64,000 bases of DNA from Otis tarda. Its lineage: Eukaryota; Chordata; Aves; Otidiformes; Otididae. The notes below the pieces were generated by a model, which worked only from the letters and a program-made list of their open reading frames with translations, was not told the DNA's origin and ran no database searches. This document shows, one piece after another, positions 1 through 14,560 of the stretch; position 1 is the stretch's first letter, and each line of letters opens with the position of its first letter. The position numbers were made by a program, and so were the translations under genes. The stretch lies in NCBI GenBank assembly GCA_026413225.1, contig CM048552.1:28509001-28573000 (forward strand), in the 5' to 3' direction.

Positions 1-3000
1 CCCCTGTATAGTTTGTTAATACTGGAAAGGCAATCGGACAGTGGGGCCTCCTCATTCTTGGCACTATTTCAAAAGCGACTTGAAATGCCCTGACAGCAGT
101 TCCTCTCACAAAGTAACGTTAAGGTTGTGACACGGACCAACAAAAGGCTGACATGCCGTCGTTAGCTTACCCTGTTGTGCTTAGGTAATGCTGGAGCCTC
201 AGATCTGTGTGTGATGTTAGCATTATATGTTCTTCAATAACAAGGCACCAGAGGATGAATTGAATGTCGAACGTTGTCTTTAACTTTGAATTTCTAAGTT
301 TAGGCTAGCTTCTTTCTGTAATATTAACGACTGACTCTGCATTAATTATACCAAACTATTGATAATACATGTATTAGTTCCTCAGAGGTGGTTAGTACTT
401 AAGTGTAATATTTTCATAATGAGTATGTTCTGCAAAAATGCTGCAATAAAGTCACTGAAGTGTTCTTTTACACAGTTATCCTGATGTATTAAAAATCCTG
501 GCCATAAGCTGGCATCCACAATCAAATTCCCCACCTGTCCAGCAGTGTTCAAAACCGGGATTTTGTTCTATATACATTTCTGGTTTTAACTAACCAAAAC
601 CCCACTATAAATTTTTTCCCTTATAAATTTCATGGGACAGTTAATCCAGATCTGGAATTTTGGGGCTGAGTTTCACCACAGCCATGGTAAAATAATAAAA
701 ATAATTAGATGGAGTACAGCACAAGTAATACCCTCATATTTTTGTAAAATTGGCTAATATCAATCACTGTGTAAACTGCTCCTGCCTGTTAATGCTTAGC
801 AGTTTCCAGTGTCTGTAAAAAGAGAACTCACATGTTTCTTTGTAAAGCCAAAGCAAAATTGGCTCCTCAAAGATAAGAAATTCAGTATTTTTTACACTCT
901 CCAGTTACTTTAAATCACAGTATTAACTGTGCTTCTCTTCTTACATTCACAGAGTTAGTGTGTAAATTTGGTTGGTTTTTCCCTCCCTCCCTCAAATACC
1001 TTTAACTCTGTTACTTTTTATGTAATTATATAAACATGTTCAAGAAGTGCAATTTTGCAAGCTTTTAGCTGAACTGGTTGCTTTGAGGCTAGGATCACAT
1101 ATAGACTTAGATTTTCTGGATCGGATAATGATAGCTAAACATAGCACACCAGCATGTTGTTTTTCAAAAAGGGGAAGGATGCCATTCATTTCACTGCCTG
1201 GTCTTAGGTGATTTAATAGTCATTTGAGGTCCTGTGTCTGGGAAGAAAAAGCTCAGATCTTTCAGAATCACTTTCTTGGAAGCTTCCTTTCTTCTTGTGT
1301 TAACATTACATTATGTGAATGAGGTATAAGCTTTAATTCCTGGAGTAGGTACTCATTGTTCAGAAAATTTGCGGGCAGAACAAGTAAAATTTGCTTTGTG
1401 AGCTCCCTGTGGGAACTCAATGACAAGCTCTGTCTTCTCCACAAGAGGAAATAGCTGGCATGGTATTATCCAGTTCCTGAGACAACATTTTTCACCCTTT
1501 CCTTTTATCTCTTTACCCCTTCCTCAGAAATCTTGCCCAATCTATAGCAAGCATCTTTCATCTTTGACTCTTGATCCTAAAGCAGTTGAGAATAAATGCT
1601 GTTAAAAAGAATATTGCAGAGTATCCTGTAGGATTTGGTCCTTTAAGATAGGGTCATCCTGGCAGAGATGAGGGAATTTTCCTTTTCTCACGGAAAGAAG
1701 AAGTTAGCTTGGAATTTGTCAAATATTGACACCTACATCTGTGGAAGTCCGCTTTGGCTTCCTTTGTACTCAGTGGAGAGAAACTGGCACTTCTAGGGTG
1801 CAATTAATGTCATCCTTGGGTAGAAGTCACAAGTAAGTGAAATGAATTCTCCCCTTCCATTGCACCCTGGGACAAGTTTAGATTAATTCAGATCCCACCT
1901 CAAGTTAGGTGGAGGATTTCCACCCTTAAATTTATATAGGCTGCCCTAAAATAAGTAGTGTTAAGTAGAGACTTCTAAAATCATCAGAAAAGCAAACTTT
2001 GCAAGAATTATTATTTTGCATGTAAATAAACTTGAAGTCATATAAATTGCACCTCTTAACAATACCAGTATTCAAAAATAGTTCATCGTATAACTTGGCC
2101 CCCTCTGGCAACTGAGACAAAAGCAGATATGGATGTGGTTGTTAATCAGAAGCACAGGGGTTATTGAGGCATATGAAGCATAGCACAGAGGTTTGGGGTA
2201 AAGAATATGCTAGGAAAAAGAAAAAATAAAGAAAAATGGTCTCCTTTCATCATATACATTGTTGCTTATAATCATCTCTGCTGAAGCACAGTGTCTTTCT
2301 TGTTTGTTTTAGAAATAACCCCTGGTTTGTGCATAAGAAAATATATTAAGTATTCTAAAAATGATTCCTTTTCTTCTCTGTGTAGCAGAGTCAAGGGTCA
2401 AATTCTCAGCCGCTGTAATCCCCGCTGGAGTTATTCTCATTCATTATTGAAATGGGCTAGATCCTGGGCTCCAGTAAGCCAACGTAGCCGTATTGAAGTC
2501 AGCAGAAATGTGTTGATTTTTTAGTAGATTAAAACCTAGTCCTTGAAATGCAGAAATTTTGACTCAGATGAGATCTCCAGGCCAAATTATTTTCACTATT
2601 TAGCACTGTCTGGCATTTTTTTTACAAGTCTATCCTATCGCCATTCAGCGTACCTAAAAAGAAAAATCCCTGCAGTCGTGTTATAACACTGAGTGGCAAA
2701 ACAACAGCCTCAGTTCTGCTTTCACTCTGCCCAAAACAATTTATAAACCAGTCTGTCTGAGGACAATCTTTCACCACACAAAACATCTCCTCTGTTGTTT
2801 AGTAACAGCCACAGATTCTGTGGCATATTTTTTTAAAATCTTGTTTAACATTAAGAGGCACTATAGTGCACAGATCATCTCAGTGGAATAATGCACTGGT
2901 GCAGAGGAGCACTAAATCAAATGATAAATTGAGTGTAACATCGATTATGTTAGCTATGCATAGAAATATATACATTTGATGGTCATTATGACACATGAAT

Positions 3001-6000
3001 GTTCAAGACGAAAAGTGAAAAATACATTTCAAGTTCTGTATATGTGAAAAACTGACAATGATCTGTAATTTGCGTCTAGCATTAAATCCTATAAATCTGC
3101 TGGTGTTTTCAGCATTGAAAGCCTGATTCTAAATGGAAAGGTCATTATCGTTATTAAGTTTTATAAGAAAATCAGTACGTGTACTAGTATCTATTTAATA
3201 ACTGAGACATCATGAATGTCAGACTTAACACACTTTGCTGGGTGCTAATAACTCTTTAAGTGTACCCTTGACTCGAGTCGAAGGCAGTATTGGAATTTTT
3301 ATATTATCTGAACTGCTTGGTAGCATTTAAAAGTACTTCCATAATAGCCAGGTAAAAATATAGTGACTTCACACAACTTTACCTAATTTTGCTCCTGTTT
3401 CAAAGGTTAAGCTGAACTTCTTGCTCCCCCCTTGTATAAGAACTGGATGTGCAGGCAGCTGAATCACAACGGACCTGTCCTACTTAACCATTCCCTCTAT
3501 TTTATTGGAGCTTATTGTGCTTCCTGAGAAAAGTATGTGTCAGTAATGACAACAAAATGAAGCCTTTTGTACCCAAAATAAATGCCTGACAAAACAATAT
3601 TTGCATCAGTGTCAAAATTGCTTTTTGAAATGCCTTGGTGGAATGATACTGTCTAAATATAAAATATGTATTTATTCAGCAATTTTTAAACTTTTGTAAT
3701 TCCTGTATTATAGTATATCTAAATCAAGTCCAGTGGTAAGTTGATACAGCATGTTTCTTTTTCTATTATATATTTAAATTAAAAATTGGAAGATGTAGTT
3801 TCTATTAATGAGTTTTGTAGGGGTCTTTTAGTATTATGTCCCTAGGCGAGTTCCTTACTTGATATGAAGTCCTCATAAGAGGTGCTTGTGCACTTGATTA
3901 ATTCATAAATGGTGTTGAGGGCTGCATATTTGCACAATTCTTGTTAAATCATGGAAGTCTGCTGTTTCCCTGTACAATATGTTGCGAATTGTAAGGCCCA
4001 TATTGCGCACCTAATCACACAACTCCAGAAGTAGAGTATTTTCCAAGTATTCTCATCTATGCAGCATTCATCTTCTGTGGTAAAGGTTGAGGTCTTTTGG
4101 CAACATTTATATCAGTTCTGACACAAAATAGGCAGATAAAGAGAATATTCAGTTTGCTGAAACAATAAGATCAACAAAAGCAAATGAGTAGCCAAAAATA
4201 TCCAAAAGTCTTCTATCACTGAAGAAAGCTCTTAGCAGCTACTACTACTTCAATATTGATCTGCATGAGATATGACCCTCCAAATGTATGATATCTGTAG
4301 ATTTTTACTAAACTTTGGGATGGGAGGTAAGGCTAGTTACAAATGTGTACGAAGGTTGCGATACTGTTTCCTGACTGATAAAATGTAAGTCTACTGGAAG
4401 AAAGATCAGTGAATACAAATCCATAAGTTCCTTCCAACTAATTGGTGTAGACTAGGAGCAGGGTGTTTTTAGTGAAGCCCAGAGCACTGACCACTTACCA
4501 ACATCAGATGAGAATTCACCAATATTCAAGGGCTACTGTTAACAAATCGGTTTGCCAGGATTTTCAGAGAAGGGAACAGAAATGGGAAAAATCACTGCTA
4601 TAATGCGTTCCCCTGAAAGCCAGACTCTGGTTGGCTATGTATTGCAATATAAAACTGGACCTTATTTATTTCTATGCAAATAAGATGACAGTTGTTAACA
4701 AATTGTTTTGCTAAACACACCATTCATTTGAAAGACACAACTTGTTCTATATTGTTACTGTTGATGTTATAACAGGAGCTCTCTTGCTCTACTTGCATAA
4801 AAAGGCATAAAAACATATGGACAATCTTTTTCTTCAAGGCAGTAGGCCTTCAATTTTCTTTTCATTCAGGAACCAAAAGAAAAAATCTGACTCTAACCTT
4901 GTACTCAAAGACTTTTACCTCAGAGGAGGTTACTTGAGGTTCTTAATTCTCATCTGCAAAATATATCCACTTTATGTAAATACTTTTTTTTGAAAAATAC
5001 GTAAATGATTCTTAAGGTACAAAGAGAAAGCTAAGTTGCTGGGTTGATTACTAGTTTCTAATGTTTCTTTTTTTTTTTCTTTTGTTCACCGTTCACTTCA
5101 TGTTTTTATGTGACAGAGAATTCAACAAAATATAGCAGCATCGCTGTAGTATTTAAATGAAAGATGGCAGCTTAGCATGGCCAATACTTTGAGTCATTAT
5201 GTACCAATGGGTCAGACCACCCTGGAAGTATATTTCTAGATTATGCCATTTGTCTGTCTCTTCTTTTGTAGTTAAAATGTTTAATTTTGAACTTGATTTT
5301 AATCTGGCCTCAGTTTCTTTTCCTGGTCAAAATAAGAACATGAGAATTTCACAAAATGTAGGTTTCTTTCTACTTCACTTTTCAGCCACTTTTCAAAACA
5401 ATGGAATGCTCGATGTGCTCAACTTTGCTGTAAACTGTGCTAAAAAAAAGAAAAAAGTCCTGGCACTGATAGCACTAAACTAAAAAAAACATGCATTTGA
5501 TATTTTACTTTAAAGATCTAAAACATAAGCAAGATCAGTTAAAAAAGGTAAAAAAAAAAATTAAAAAAGAAGTCAAAACTGATAATTGAAATTGAGGTAG
5601 GTCCAACTCCTTGTGTCAGAAAAATGTGAAAGTTGACTAAATTGTAGAGGCCACATTCAGGTAAAGTCTTAAGGATGGGCCTAGATTTCAGCTGGTGAAC
5701 AGCTGTATTAACTCAGGTGAGACTGCTCAATTGCTTGTAGACTCGTGTGTGAATAAGGTACTTCACCGAATCAAGGCCATTGTGCAAGAAGAATACAGTG
5801 TCAGTGTATAACAACCACGCTCCCCAGGAAGGAACTTTTTTTGTGTGAAAAAGAAGTGTTGTTACAGAGGCTGCCTGTGATTGGGCTGCACAGTGTTCTT
5901 TGTTTCAACCCACTAGGGTGCTGTCTTTTCCCATATTATTATTATTGCTTGCTCTGCAGTAATTTAACATCTCAGAAAGCTAATAGTTCTCCTTAAATTG

Positions 6001-7762
6001 TAGCCTGCATACCATTACTGATAGTTACAGTAGAGTGCAAAGTCTATTTGCACACTACACATCCTATAGTGGGTTTTTTTTCAAATCAAAGAACATCAGT
6101 GGAAAAATTCTTCATGCCCAATGTCTCAGAAGTACTGAATCAAGTTCAGCCTCTGAGGTACGCAAAGGAAAATCTCTTTGCAATTGATGGGTGATGCTTC
6201 TGCTTATACCAGTAATGAGGTACCATATATAGTCTATTGCATAAATAGCACTACAGATGCCTCAAAAAGGGGCAGAGCACTGTTCCTATTGCATCTGCTT
6301 TGTGCTGCCTCAAGAGCATAAAGAAACTTAAAGCAGCTTTGTGTAGGAGTAGTAGTACACAATGAGGTGTATCTGGCACTACACTGACAGCTTTACACCC
6401 ACACCAGAAAATAGAGTTTACCAGGGGAAATAGGCAAAGTTGCTGTTTTACTGCTTTACTGCTATTTCTTAGAGCTACTGCGGTACGATTTAGTAGTAAG
6501 GGCACGTGTGGAAAGCTATACCATGGTCTAAAGGGAGCTTACAGTTTTTTGTATACACAGTACTCTGCGATGCCGGTGTCCTCCAGTTATACATGTCCAA
6601 CACGTGCAGCAGGGATACTTGCTTTGGTTCTTCCGCTAATGCTGTCTGACACGGTGCCCTGGGGCAGCCTGCTGGGAGATTGGGTATTGCTGAACTCTTA
6701 AATGGTCAAGCTTCAGTTTTACATGTCACCATATGGATAGAAGATTAGGCAAAACGTAACAAGGCTTGCACTTAGAAAAATAAAAAGGAGCTGACATCCT
6801 GCTTAAATGCTTTCGTAGAGATCCAACAAAGAAATGAGCACAAATTAGAAACTTCTAGGGCAAAAGAAAAACTGTCGTCTTTACGTTGACAGAATCAGGC
6901 CATAATCCTGCTCCAAATTTCCATTAAAAAAAAAGTGTGGGGAATGTAAAGCTGAATGATTATTTACATTACAGTATAGGCCTGAAACGAGCATCAAGCA
7001 ATCAAGACTGATCGTCAGGAGAAGGCTTCAGTGGCTGCTCAAATCAGTTGTCCAGGTGTTGTAATCTGGGCTCAACACAAAAAGAGCTGTACTTCAAATA
7101 TTCTGAACTAGCTCTAGCTCTGGAATTTAGTACGTGGTCTACATGCAATTGGTAGTAAAAAAAAAGTCTCATGTCTTAAGTTTCAGTGGTTCTCCAGCCT
7201 ACATTCCAGGTTAACTTGTCACTTGTATACCAAACATCTTAACAGTCCTGAAATGTCCTTGAAAAAAAGTCACATCATAACACAGCCTGGTTAATGACGC
7301 TGCCATAGTTAAACTGCTTTGTACTTGTACCTGGAGGCTTGCACTATGCACTAGAGACATTGCTGGTGGACTCAGAGCAGTCTTCCCTCCTGGTGGAACT
7401 GAAGCTGAAGCCATGCCTAGGGGCAGCCCTGTCACATGCCCCATTGCAATGTGGACACAAGGTCCTCCAGCATTCAGCTCCCTGCACATGCACAGTGCGT
7501 GTCCGGGACAGACACATGGCCTGAACAGTCACAGCTGTAAAGGTATTATGTGGGCATGGGGTTATAGAGACAGAACACATCTTGCTAAATCAAAACCTAG
7601 ACCTTTCCTCTCTACACTACACCATATGACAACATAAACATGAAAAATAAAGCCAGTTCAGGTTCCTCAGAACTTCAGTTTGCAGTGTAGATAGTGTGAC
7701 TGAGTATGGGAATGGATTGACAATTACCATCATTACGGTTATATCACCTCTGCCCACAATTA
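1..7762. other. Unique noncoding DNA, no gene seen
   Basis: AT-rich sequence with only short chance ORFs (under 100 codons) in all frames. I see no splice-consistent exon series, RNA gene or clear transposon. A faint ancient-repeat relic sits near 2,400-2,510, and short A or T homopolymer runs occur at about 5,066-5,080 and 5,540-5,570. This is intergenic or intronic DNA. Confidence 0.6.
2399..2510. repeat. Possible ancient amniote repeat relic
   Basis: The stretch has the wording of old amniote interspersed repeats (a 'caaattctcagccgctgtaa'-like start, then 'agatcctgggctccag' and 'ttgaagtcagcag'). It is very diverged and has no clear borders. The family is unknown to me and the call rests on recurring phrases shared with 9,739-9,792 and 44,981-45,040. 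Confidence 0.22.
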
Positions 7763-8615
7763 TCATAGAATCACAGAATAGTTTGGGTTGGAAGGGACCT
7801 CTAAAGGTCATCTAGTCCAAATCCCCTTCAAGAAGCAGGGACATCTTCAACTAGATCAGGTTCCCCAAAGCCCTGTCCAACCTGGCCTTGAATCCAGGGA
7901 TGGGTCATCTACCACCTCTCCGGGCAACATGTTCCAGTGCCTCACTACCCACATAATGAAGAAGTTCTTCCTTATGTCTAATCTAAATGTAGTCTCTTTC
8001 AGTTTAAAGTCATTACTCCTTGTCCTATCACTACATGCCTTTGTAAAAAAGTTCCTCTCCAGCTGTCCTGTAGGCCCCCTTGAGGTACTGGAAGACCGCT
8101 ATAAGGTCTCCTCAGAGCCTCCTCTTCTCCAAGCTGAACAGCCCCAACTCTCTCAGCCTGTCCTCACAGGAGAGGTGCTCCAGCCCTCTTATCTTCGTGG
8201 CCCTCCTCTGGACTTGCTCCAACAGGCCCACTTCCTTCTTATGTTGGGGGCTCTAGAGCTGGATGCAGTACTCCAGGTGGGGTCTCACCAGAGCGGAGTA
8301 GAGGGGGAGAATCACCTCCCTTGACCTGCTGGCCACACTGCTTTTGATGCAGCCCAGCATGTCGTTCATCTTCTGGGCTACAAAAGCACATTGCTGGCTC
8401 ATGTTGAGCTTCTCATCCACCAGTACCCCCAAGTCCTTCTTCTCAGGGCTGCTCTCAAAATGTTCTCCTCCCAGCCTGTATTTATGCTTGGGATTGCCCT
8501 GATCCATATGCAGGACCTTGCACTTGGCCTGATTAAACTTTGTGAGGTTCTCACGGACCCACCTCTCCAGCCTGTCAAGGTCCCTCTAGATAGCATTCCT
8601 TCCCTCCAGCCTGTG
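7763..8615 (-). mobile_element. CR1 LINE, 5'-truncated
   Basis: On the plus strand it starts with the reverse complement of the CR1 3' tail (ATCATAGAATCACAGAAT, then the TTTGGGTTGGAAGGGACC block), so the element lies on the minus strand with its 3' end near 7,763. Upstream it carries the C-terminal part of CR1 ORF2. The frame at 8,253-8,507 reads a typical CR1 block ([18 protein letters not shown], then [20 protein letters not shown]). Frameshifts and stops break the rest. It differs clearly from the two recent copies at 48.7 and 58.6 kb and is an older subfamily. The 5' end is lost near 8,615, as usual for CR1. Confidence 0.93.
8253..8507 (-). pseudogene. CR1 ORF2 C-terminal remnant
   Basis: An 84-codon open piece of the CR1 reverse-transcriptase C-terminal region, past the catalytic palm. 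It has the [10 protein letters not shown] and [13 protein letters not shown] signatures seen in intact CR1 ORF2. No catalytic FADD motif is present because that part was never copied. It cannot make a functional enzyme. Confidence 0.85.
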
Positions 8616-9738
8616 GTTATTATATAGTGCTTCCTTTTGGGAGGGGCAAGGTGGGGAATTGCATTCCCCTTCCAGTTTCCCTTTCCTATTTTGCCAGGCT
8701 ATGTAAACATCCTAGTAGCCAGAAGTGAGTCTTCTTTGTTCATTCTCACTGGCTAGCCCCTCATGGTTAAGACACAAGGGTTTAGTATCAAACTCTGTCA
8801 ATATTTCTATATGACTGAGAAAGAAAACGTGGCTATGTTAACACCAGCAAATGATGTCGAGCAAAAGGAGCAGATCTCTAGAGAAAAACAGTTGATTCTG
8901 AGGACATAAATTCTTCACTATGCCCATTTGTGTATTTTTTTTGCTTCAGGTTAGTCCTAGTTTGGTCACGTGGATTGAGTGTTCTTTTACGGCTGGAGAA
9001 CATTAGGTGTGCTCCTGGATGCATCTCAGGGTACTGTATAAAGCTATATAGTCTTTGAAGGTACCTCACACAAATGTTAGTAGCCAGAATTTTGCTCTGT
9101 AGAAACTTTACTATCATTGCTGACATTGATCTTGATGAGAACAGTTGGTCATGCAGTCTGTAAAGGGACAAAAATTTAGTCCTTCTTCCACTGCTCTGAG
9201 CACTGCAGGGAATGGCAGGATGAGCAAGATAGGATTACCAGCACTTGGACTAGTTGCAAGATTATGAATCGGAGACTTCGGTAGTGCAAATAGTAGCAGA
9301 TAAATTGAATAGTAACCTCAAAATCTTTCTTCTCCCAGACAAAATCTCCAGTTATCTCAGATTATTTGTTTCGACAACACTGAAAACTGGAAAAAATAAA
9401 ACCAAGGGAGTGAATGTTAAGCCAAATATTTGAAGAAATACATTGCAACCTATCATGTGTATTTTCCTCTCCCGTCAAATGTTCCCTATTTTAGCTGGCT
9501 TTTGGCAACTCTACTGGATTACAGAAAACTTAATCCAATGTGAGTGATAATCCACTAAAAAATGCAGTTTTTTTCAACAAATAGTGGAGATGGGAATGTC
9601 CTTATGTCTGTATGTCTCAGAGTATAACCAGTCAGTCCGTTACAGAATAAGACTAATTAGACAAATGTTGAATTTGTCCAGGACACCATTTAATTCTGAA
9701 GATGAAGCAAGAGAGACAGAAATGCAATGGGAAAATTC

Positions 9739-9792
9739 TTGGCTCTCCTAAAGTCAATGGGAGCTTTCAGAGAGGCCAGGACTTCAAGCTGT
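9739..9792. repeat. Ancient amniote repeat relic
   Basis: Contains 'aaagtcaatgggagctttcag' followed by 'aggccaggacttcaag', matching the wording of an old palindromic amniote repeat that reads like '..agtcaatgg..' against '..ccattgact..'. The better-kept example is at 44,981-45,040. It is short and diverged. Confidence 0.3.
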
Positions 9793-10967
9793 ATGTTTTG
9801 TTTTTCTTCAGATGTCAGTTACCTGCATACAACATAAATACGATGTGGTCAGAGAAGTGTACAGTGAATGGCTGAAACAGTTAACAAAATCAATAAATGT
9901 GGGGAAAGTAGATGAAAACATAAACCAGACTGAGATATTTTTTCCAGACTGAGATTTTTAAGTCTTCTGTATTTTGTCATTTGTTAAACCACAAATAGTT
10001 ATAAACAGAGCTGCAGTTCAGAGAGTCTTTGTTTCTAACATAAACAAGGTATAGAGCATAGCTCTGTATGTCAGCCAAACATGACTATAAGTTACAAAAA
10101 TGATATATATGTATAAAAGAAGTGTCAGACCCTAATTGAAAAATTGTATTTAGACATGAAAAAATATAAGGTACACACTTAACTCCAGAAAGGCAGTAAG
10201 TATTTAACAGAAAATAACCTAGATTAAATTAATACATATATTATGCTGTATCTGTGAAACTAATTTAATTAAATATACTGAAACTCAGAAACTGGGGAAG
10301 TTTGTATCATTTAGGTATCACTATTCATACTGGTGTGTCTGTCCTAGTTCTGAAAGCTTATACTTATAGAACCTACACTGAATATATGCAACTTTTAATT
10401 GAACTAGATCTAGGAGTAGAACAGTAGACTGCATCAAATTGGATTAAATATACAGCAGAATTTATTTTTTTTAACAGGCAAACTTTTCAGAGTCATTTAT
10501 AGGAATAATATTTTTCATCTAAAATGGCTGTATTTCTTAATAACCAGGTTGTATCATAAAACAAATCTGTAAAGTATTCATTTAAATACTGATTTTTTTT
10601 TTAATTTGATTTACTTTTTTCCGAATATAGCATTTTCTGAACATCACGAACATTCACTTTCAAATCATTACTCTAAATTCTTTTACAGTTTGTTATTTAG
10701 AACCAAAAAGAAAAAAAAAAAAGCTCTCAGAGAACTGTGTTAGCCCCTAAGTGTTGGTGCTGCAGGCTCGTTTAGCTGCGTGCTGGGTCACAGCAGTCAG
10801 TGCAGTAAACAATGTTCCAAACTTCCAAAGCCTGCAGAGGTCAGTATAGCAACATCAACAAGAAATTATATAGCTCCGCTGACTAGATTAGCAGTCACAA
10901 ATATTTATCATTAAAACACACAAAAAAATGATGTATCATTCTGGATGCTACTGTAACTGTGGGACTA

Positions 10968-11483
10968 CTACGGCATGTGATGGTTGTTCCCGCAGACCTC
11001 ATCTACTACTGCAGATGCTAAAAGTTTTAAAGAAGTATTTTTGCATTTGCATGTGTTAATTATAAAAGGGTTAAATATATTTTTCTTGAGAGTGTTTGAG
11101 AAAAATTGGATGGGCATTATGGAAAACTTAAGCACGCTCTTTGGAAGCTGTCTTCTCTGCATTGCCCTGTCAATGACCTCCACTGTGACATTGAAGGAAT
11201 ACCCTCCGTGTGGGTGAGAAGTAATTTGCTTCAACAGCTCTTCTGCCCCAGACATGTATAAAAAGGAGACTGTAAACACATACCCTACGTTTGCTTTGGC
11301 ACTGACAGAGCTGACACCATCAAAGTCATTTGGAGCAGAACTTTTAGATGTTTGTGACAAGCTACACCAGGACGAATGATTCAAACAGTAAATGTTAAGC
11401 TCCAAGATCAGTGCAATGAAATCTCCAAAACTGAAAGGAAGTGACAGATAAATAGTGCTAATCAGGCCCTTGAACAACACCAT
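10968..11483 (-). other. 171-codon ORF, unassigned
   Basis: The longest minus-strand open frame outside the CR1 copies and the LTRs. It starts at an ATG and ends in TAG. The N-terminal part is hydrophobic (residues 1-35), the middle is Ser-rich, and a later stretch reads GGYSFNVTVEVIDRAMQRR. In AT-rich DNA a frame this long is unusual but not impossible in 64 kb. I see no family signature and no good flanking splice sites. It may be a chance ORF, part of a conserved noncoding element, or an exon. Confidence 0.2.
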
Positions 11484-14467
11484 ATTAATTTTATTTACCC
11501 TGTTGAACAGCTTTTCATGACCTGCCCGCTCATGGCACTAAAAGGCTGTTACATTAGCGTTTCACTCCACATTCTCAATTGTATGTTACAGAATAAGCAG
11601 ATGCTCAGACATGGCATTGGGGTTTGCAGAGAAAGATTTTGAGAGACACCAATTGGGCTCAGACAGATATGATTTGCTTCCTTCAAAGCAGTCCACTTAG
11701 GTAGGCAAAAGTAGATACATGATACCCTTATCACAAAATTACCCCTCCCAGGAAAAGTTGTGTATAAATAAAATACTTTTATTTCAGAAGTCTGAAAAAG
11801 TTGAGAGTGAGCTTTTTGTCTCATCAATACACAATGAGTATTCTTGTATCACCTGTCCATCATAACATTAGTTTTGTAAGGCGGACACTGAGATGTTGGA
11901 AGTGCTTCTGCATTCATTTATTTCATTTCCCTCTGGACTTTCATATAATGCAGGTCTTCATATCTTTATGCCTTCACAGTTTCTCAAAAGAAAATGTTAA
12001 TTGCTCAAAACTGAGTAACTTCACCAAAAAGATCTGAAATGGAGAAACCATGCTGAAAATGAGTGATAGGTCAGATGCTCTGCTGCTTGTATTTATGCAT
12101 CTCTACTCGAACTTAAAGAAAATTGCACACAGATCCATGGCAGTGGGAGGATTACATTTGAACTTTCTTGGCCTTAAGAGACCCGTTCTGAAGTGCATAT
12201 TTCTCTATCTATGCATATATACAATTATATAGAAATTCAATAGTGTTGATGCCTACATAAGTCCAAGGTGGCAAAGTAAAATGATAAATGACAAAACGTG
12301 TCTAATTTTACTTACTGTCTCTGCAAATCTACATTGTACTAGTAAAGATTCATGAAATTAGTAGTGCTTGGATATATGTTTGTTGCCCTCAGCTTTTATA
12401 TAGTGTTCTGCTACATGAGAGAGTCATAGGTTTGGTATCCAAAGTGTAGGGAAGATTTAATGCAGCCTCATCAACTCCCAATCAAAAACTATCCCTGAGA
12501 AGCTGCTAAGAGCCAGTTATAAGAAATTTAACGGGTGGGAGGGAGGTCACAGAGAAAAAGTTTAAACGTATATTAAATCTCAACTTCTGAAACAGCTTGT
12601 TGCCCGTAGCAGCACTAGCATGACACTGAATCAAGTACCTGCTTCATGTGGTTCCTGCAAAACTGAGTGTAAGGATTTCTTTCTCTGCCATACTCATAAT
12701 TATCTTTCTGAGAAAGACACAGAAATGCAGTTCACAACCTGTCTCTTCATATTGTAAGTATTGACATGGAATGTTTCCCCTATGTATTTTCAAAAAAAAT
12801 TTCTATTTTGCCACTTAAAAGAGGAGATAGGAATCTGTAAACAAATGTTAATGGTTTAAAAAAACCTCCCTGTTTTTCACTTAAATCAACATATTCAAAT
12901 AGCAAAGGAAGCTTAAATAGACCAATTCACATACTTTTATTTTTTAAGATTATGTGGGCTGAAATGAAAAGCCAAAAGTTTTCTAAAATAATCATAAAGT
13001 ACCTTCCTCTTTGACATTCTGTTCATGCATGGTAGATCTCAGACCAGATAAAGCAACAGCATAGATAGAGAAATTTTGGTCTGAACCTGGAATAAAGTAC
13101 AGTAACTTGAAATTCAAACAAGAAAGCTAAAGGTGAGCAGGCCAGAGCTGGTAATATAGACCTTATCCTCACAACCTTGCTTCTTAGTCACTTGTTTCCC
13201 TCTGTGCAGAATGGATGCAGAGTGGAGATGAAGGAGCTCCTCTGAGCAGAAATGCTTCATCCTCACTTAGCACAGACATGCATGACTGTTCCTGGTTCTA
13301 ATTAATTAAAGTCCATCCTGTAAAACAAATGAGACTTAAAACATTTGTAATTTCAGTAGGTTCACAGTAACTGTAGAAGAGAACATCAAAACCTTATTTC
13401 TTTATTTGTCATCATCACCGTATTTCTCACACCATCAATGGCTTATATCAGACATCAGAGGACTGACTGTTATTCATGTCTTCTTCATTCCCAGTGATAT
13501 TAGTAATATTTCAGTAATATTTCAATTTTAAGTCAATCTTGCAATTGTCCCTTACCTCTCCTCTGAAACCCAGGATTCATGGGGAGGGGACACAACCCTC
13601 TAGAAAATCTACAAGCCCAAGAGTGCATCTTTATTTCTTTCAGAACAAAGTATATTTGCTGAGTCAACAATGAAAGACCGAACTGTTGGTAATGCAAAGC
13701 TCAGACAGCTACACTCAAATGTTTTCAAGAAACACAAATCTACCCTAAAACACTAGTGGTGGCCCACTACTGAAAAAAACCACCGCATTCAATCTGTGGT
13801 CAGGGAATGTGTAGCAGAAGTACAACTGGCTTCAGAAGAAGAAATATAGCATGAGAGCATGAGAGCACACTTTCTCCAATTCCCAGGAAAGATCTTTTTT
13901 GGCAAAAGACAAACCCAAACTCAGCATATAACCTTACTTCTCCTTAATACTTGCCAAAATAACCTCCTTTCCCTGCACCTCCCCACTTATAAGAGAAGCT
14001 TGAGAATCTGTGAACAAAACAAAGTGACAAAAACAGCCAATGGAGGCAATAGATGCTCTTAATGTAATCAACAGTCAAGTAGATTCAGTGCTTCTCAGTC
14101 TCTACACAAAAGCAGTGTGTGACCCTCACAGACATTTGGCTAACTAGAACTTTTTAACAAAATCACTTACTTGTGCAACGGGTACATGCAGTTGTATGTG
14201 TAGCACCCTGGGCCACACAACAGAAATCATCATACACTAGAAATTATGAACATTTTGCTGCACTATGCAGAAGATATCCTCATTATATATAATTAGAAAA
14301 CTTATTTTCCTCCTGCTGCCCTAATTTGTTTTTTTTTTTTTCTTAATTTTTAAAATTCTCCATTGGCTTTAATTAGCTTCTCTCTGAAATCACCAACCAG
14401 GTGAAATTAGAGCACTTTTTAAGTTTAAAAAATGCAGTTGAATTTTTCTGAACTTTTATTTTTTTAA

Positions 14468-14560
14468 GTTGAGCTTTATTCCCTGAGGCCAAACCCTCCC
14501 TGCTCTTACTCATGAGAGTAGTTCTGTGCACTTCAGTGAGGAAGCTTTTCAGAGGAAGCA
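14468..14560. repeat. Possible ancient repeat relic
   Basis: The phrase 'attccctgaggccaaaccctccctgctcttactcatgagagtag' followed by 'cacttcagtgagg' resembles an old amniote repeat with a 'ttactcatgtgagtag' core. It is diverged and unbounded. Confidence 0.25.
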
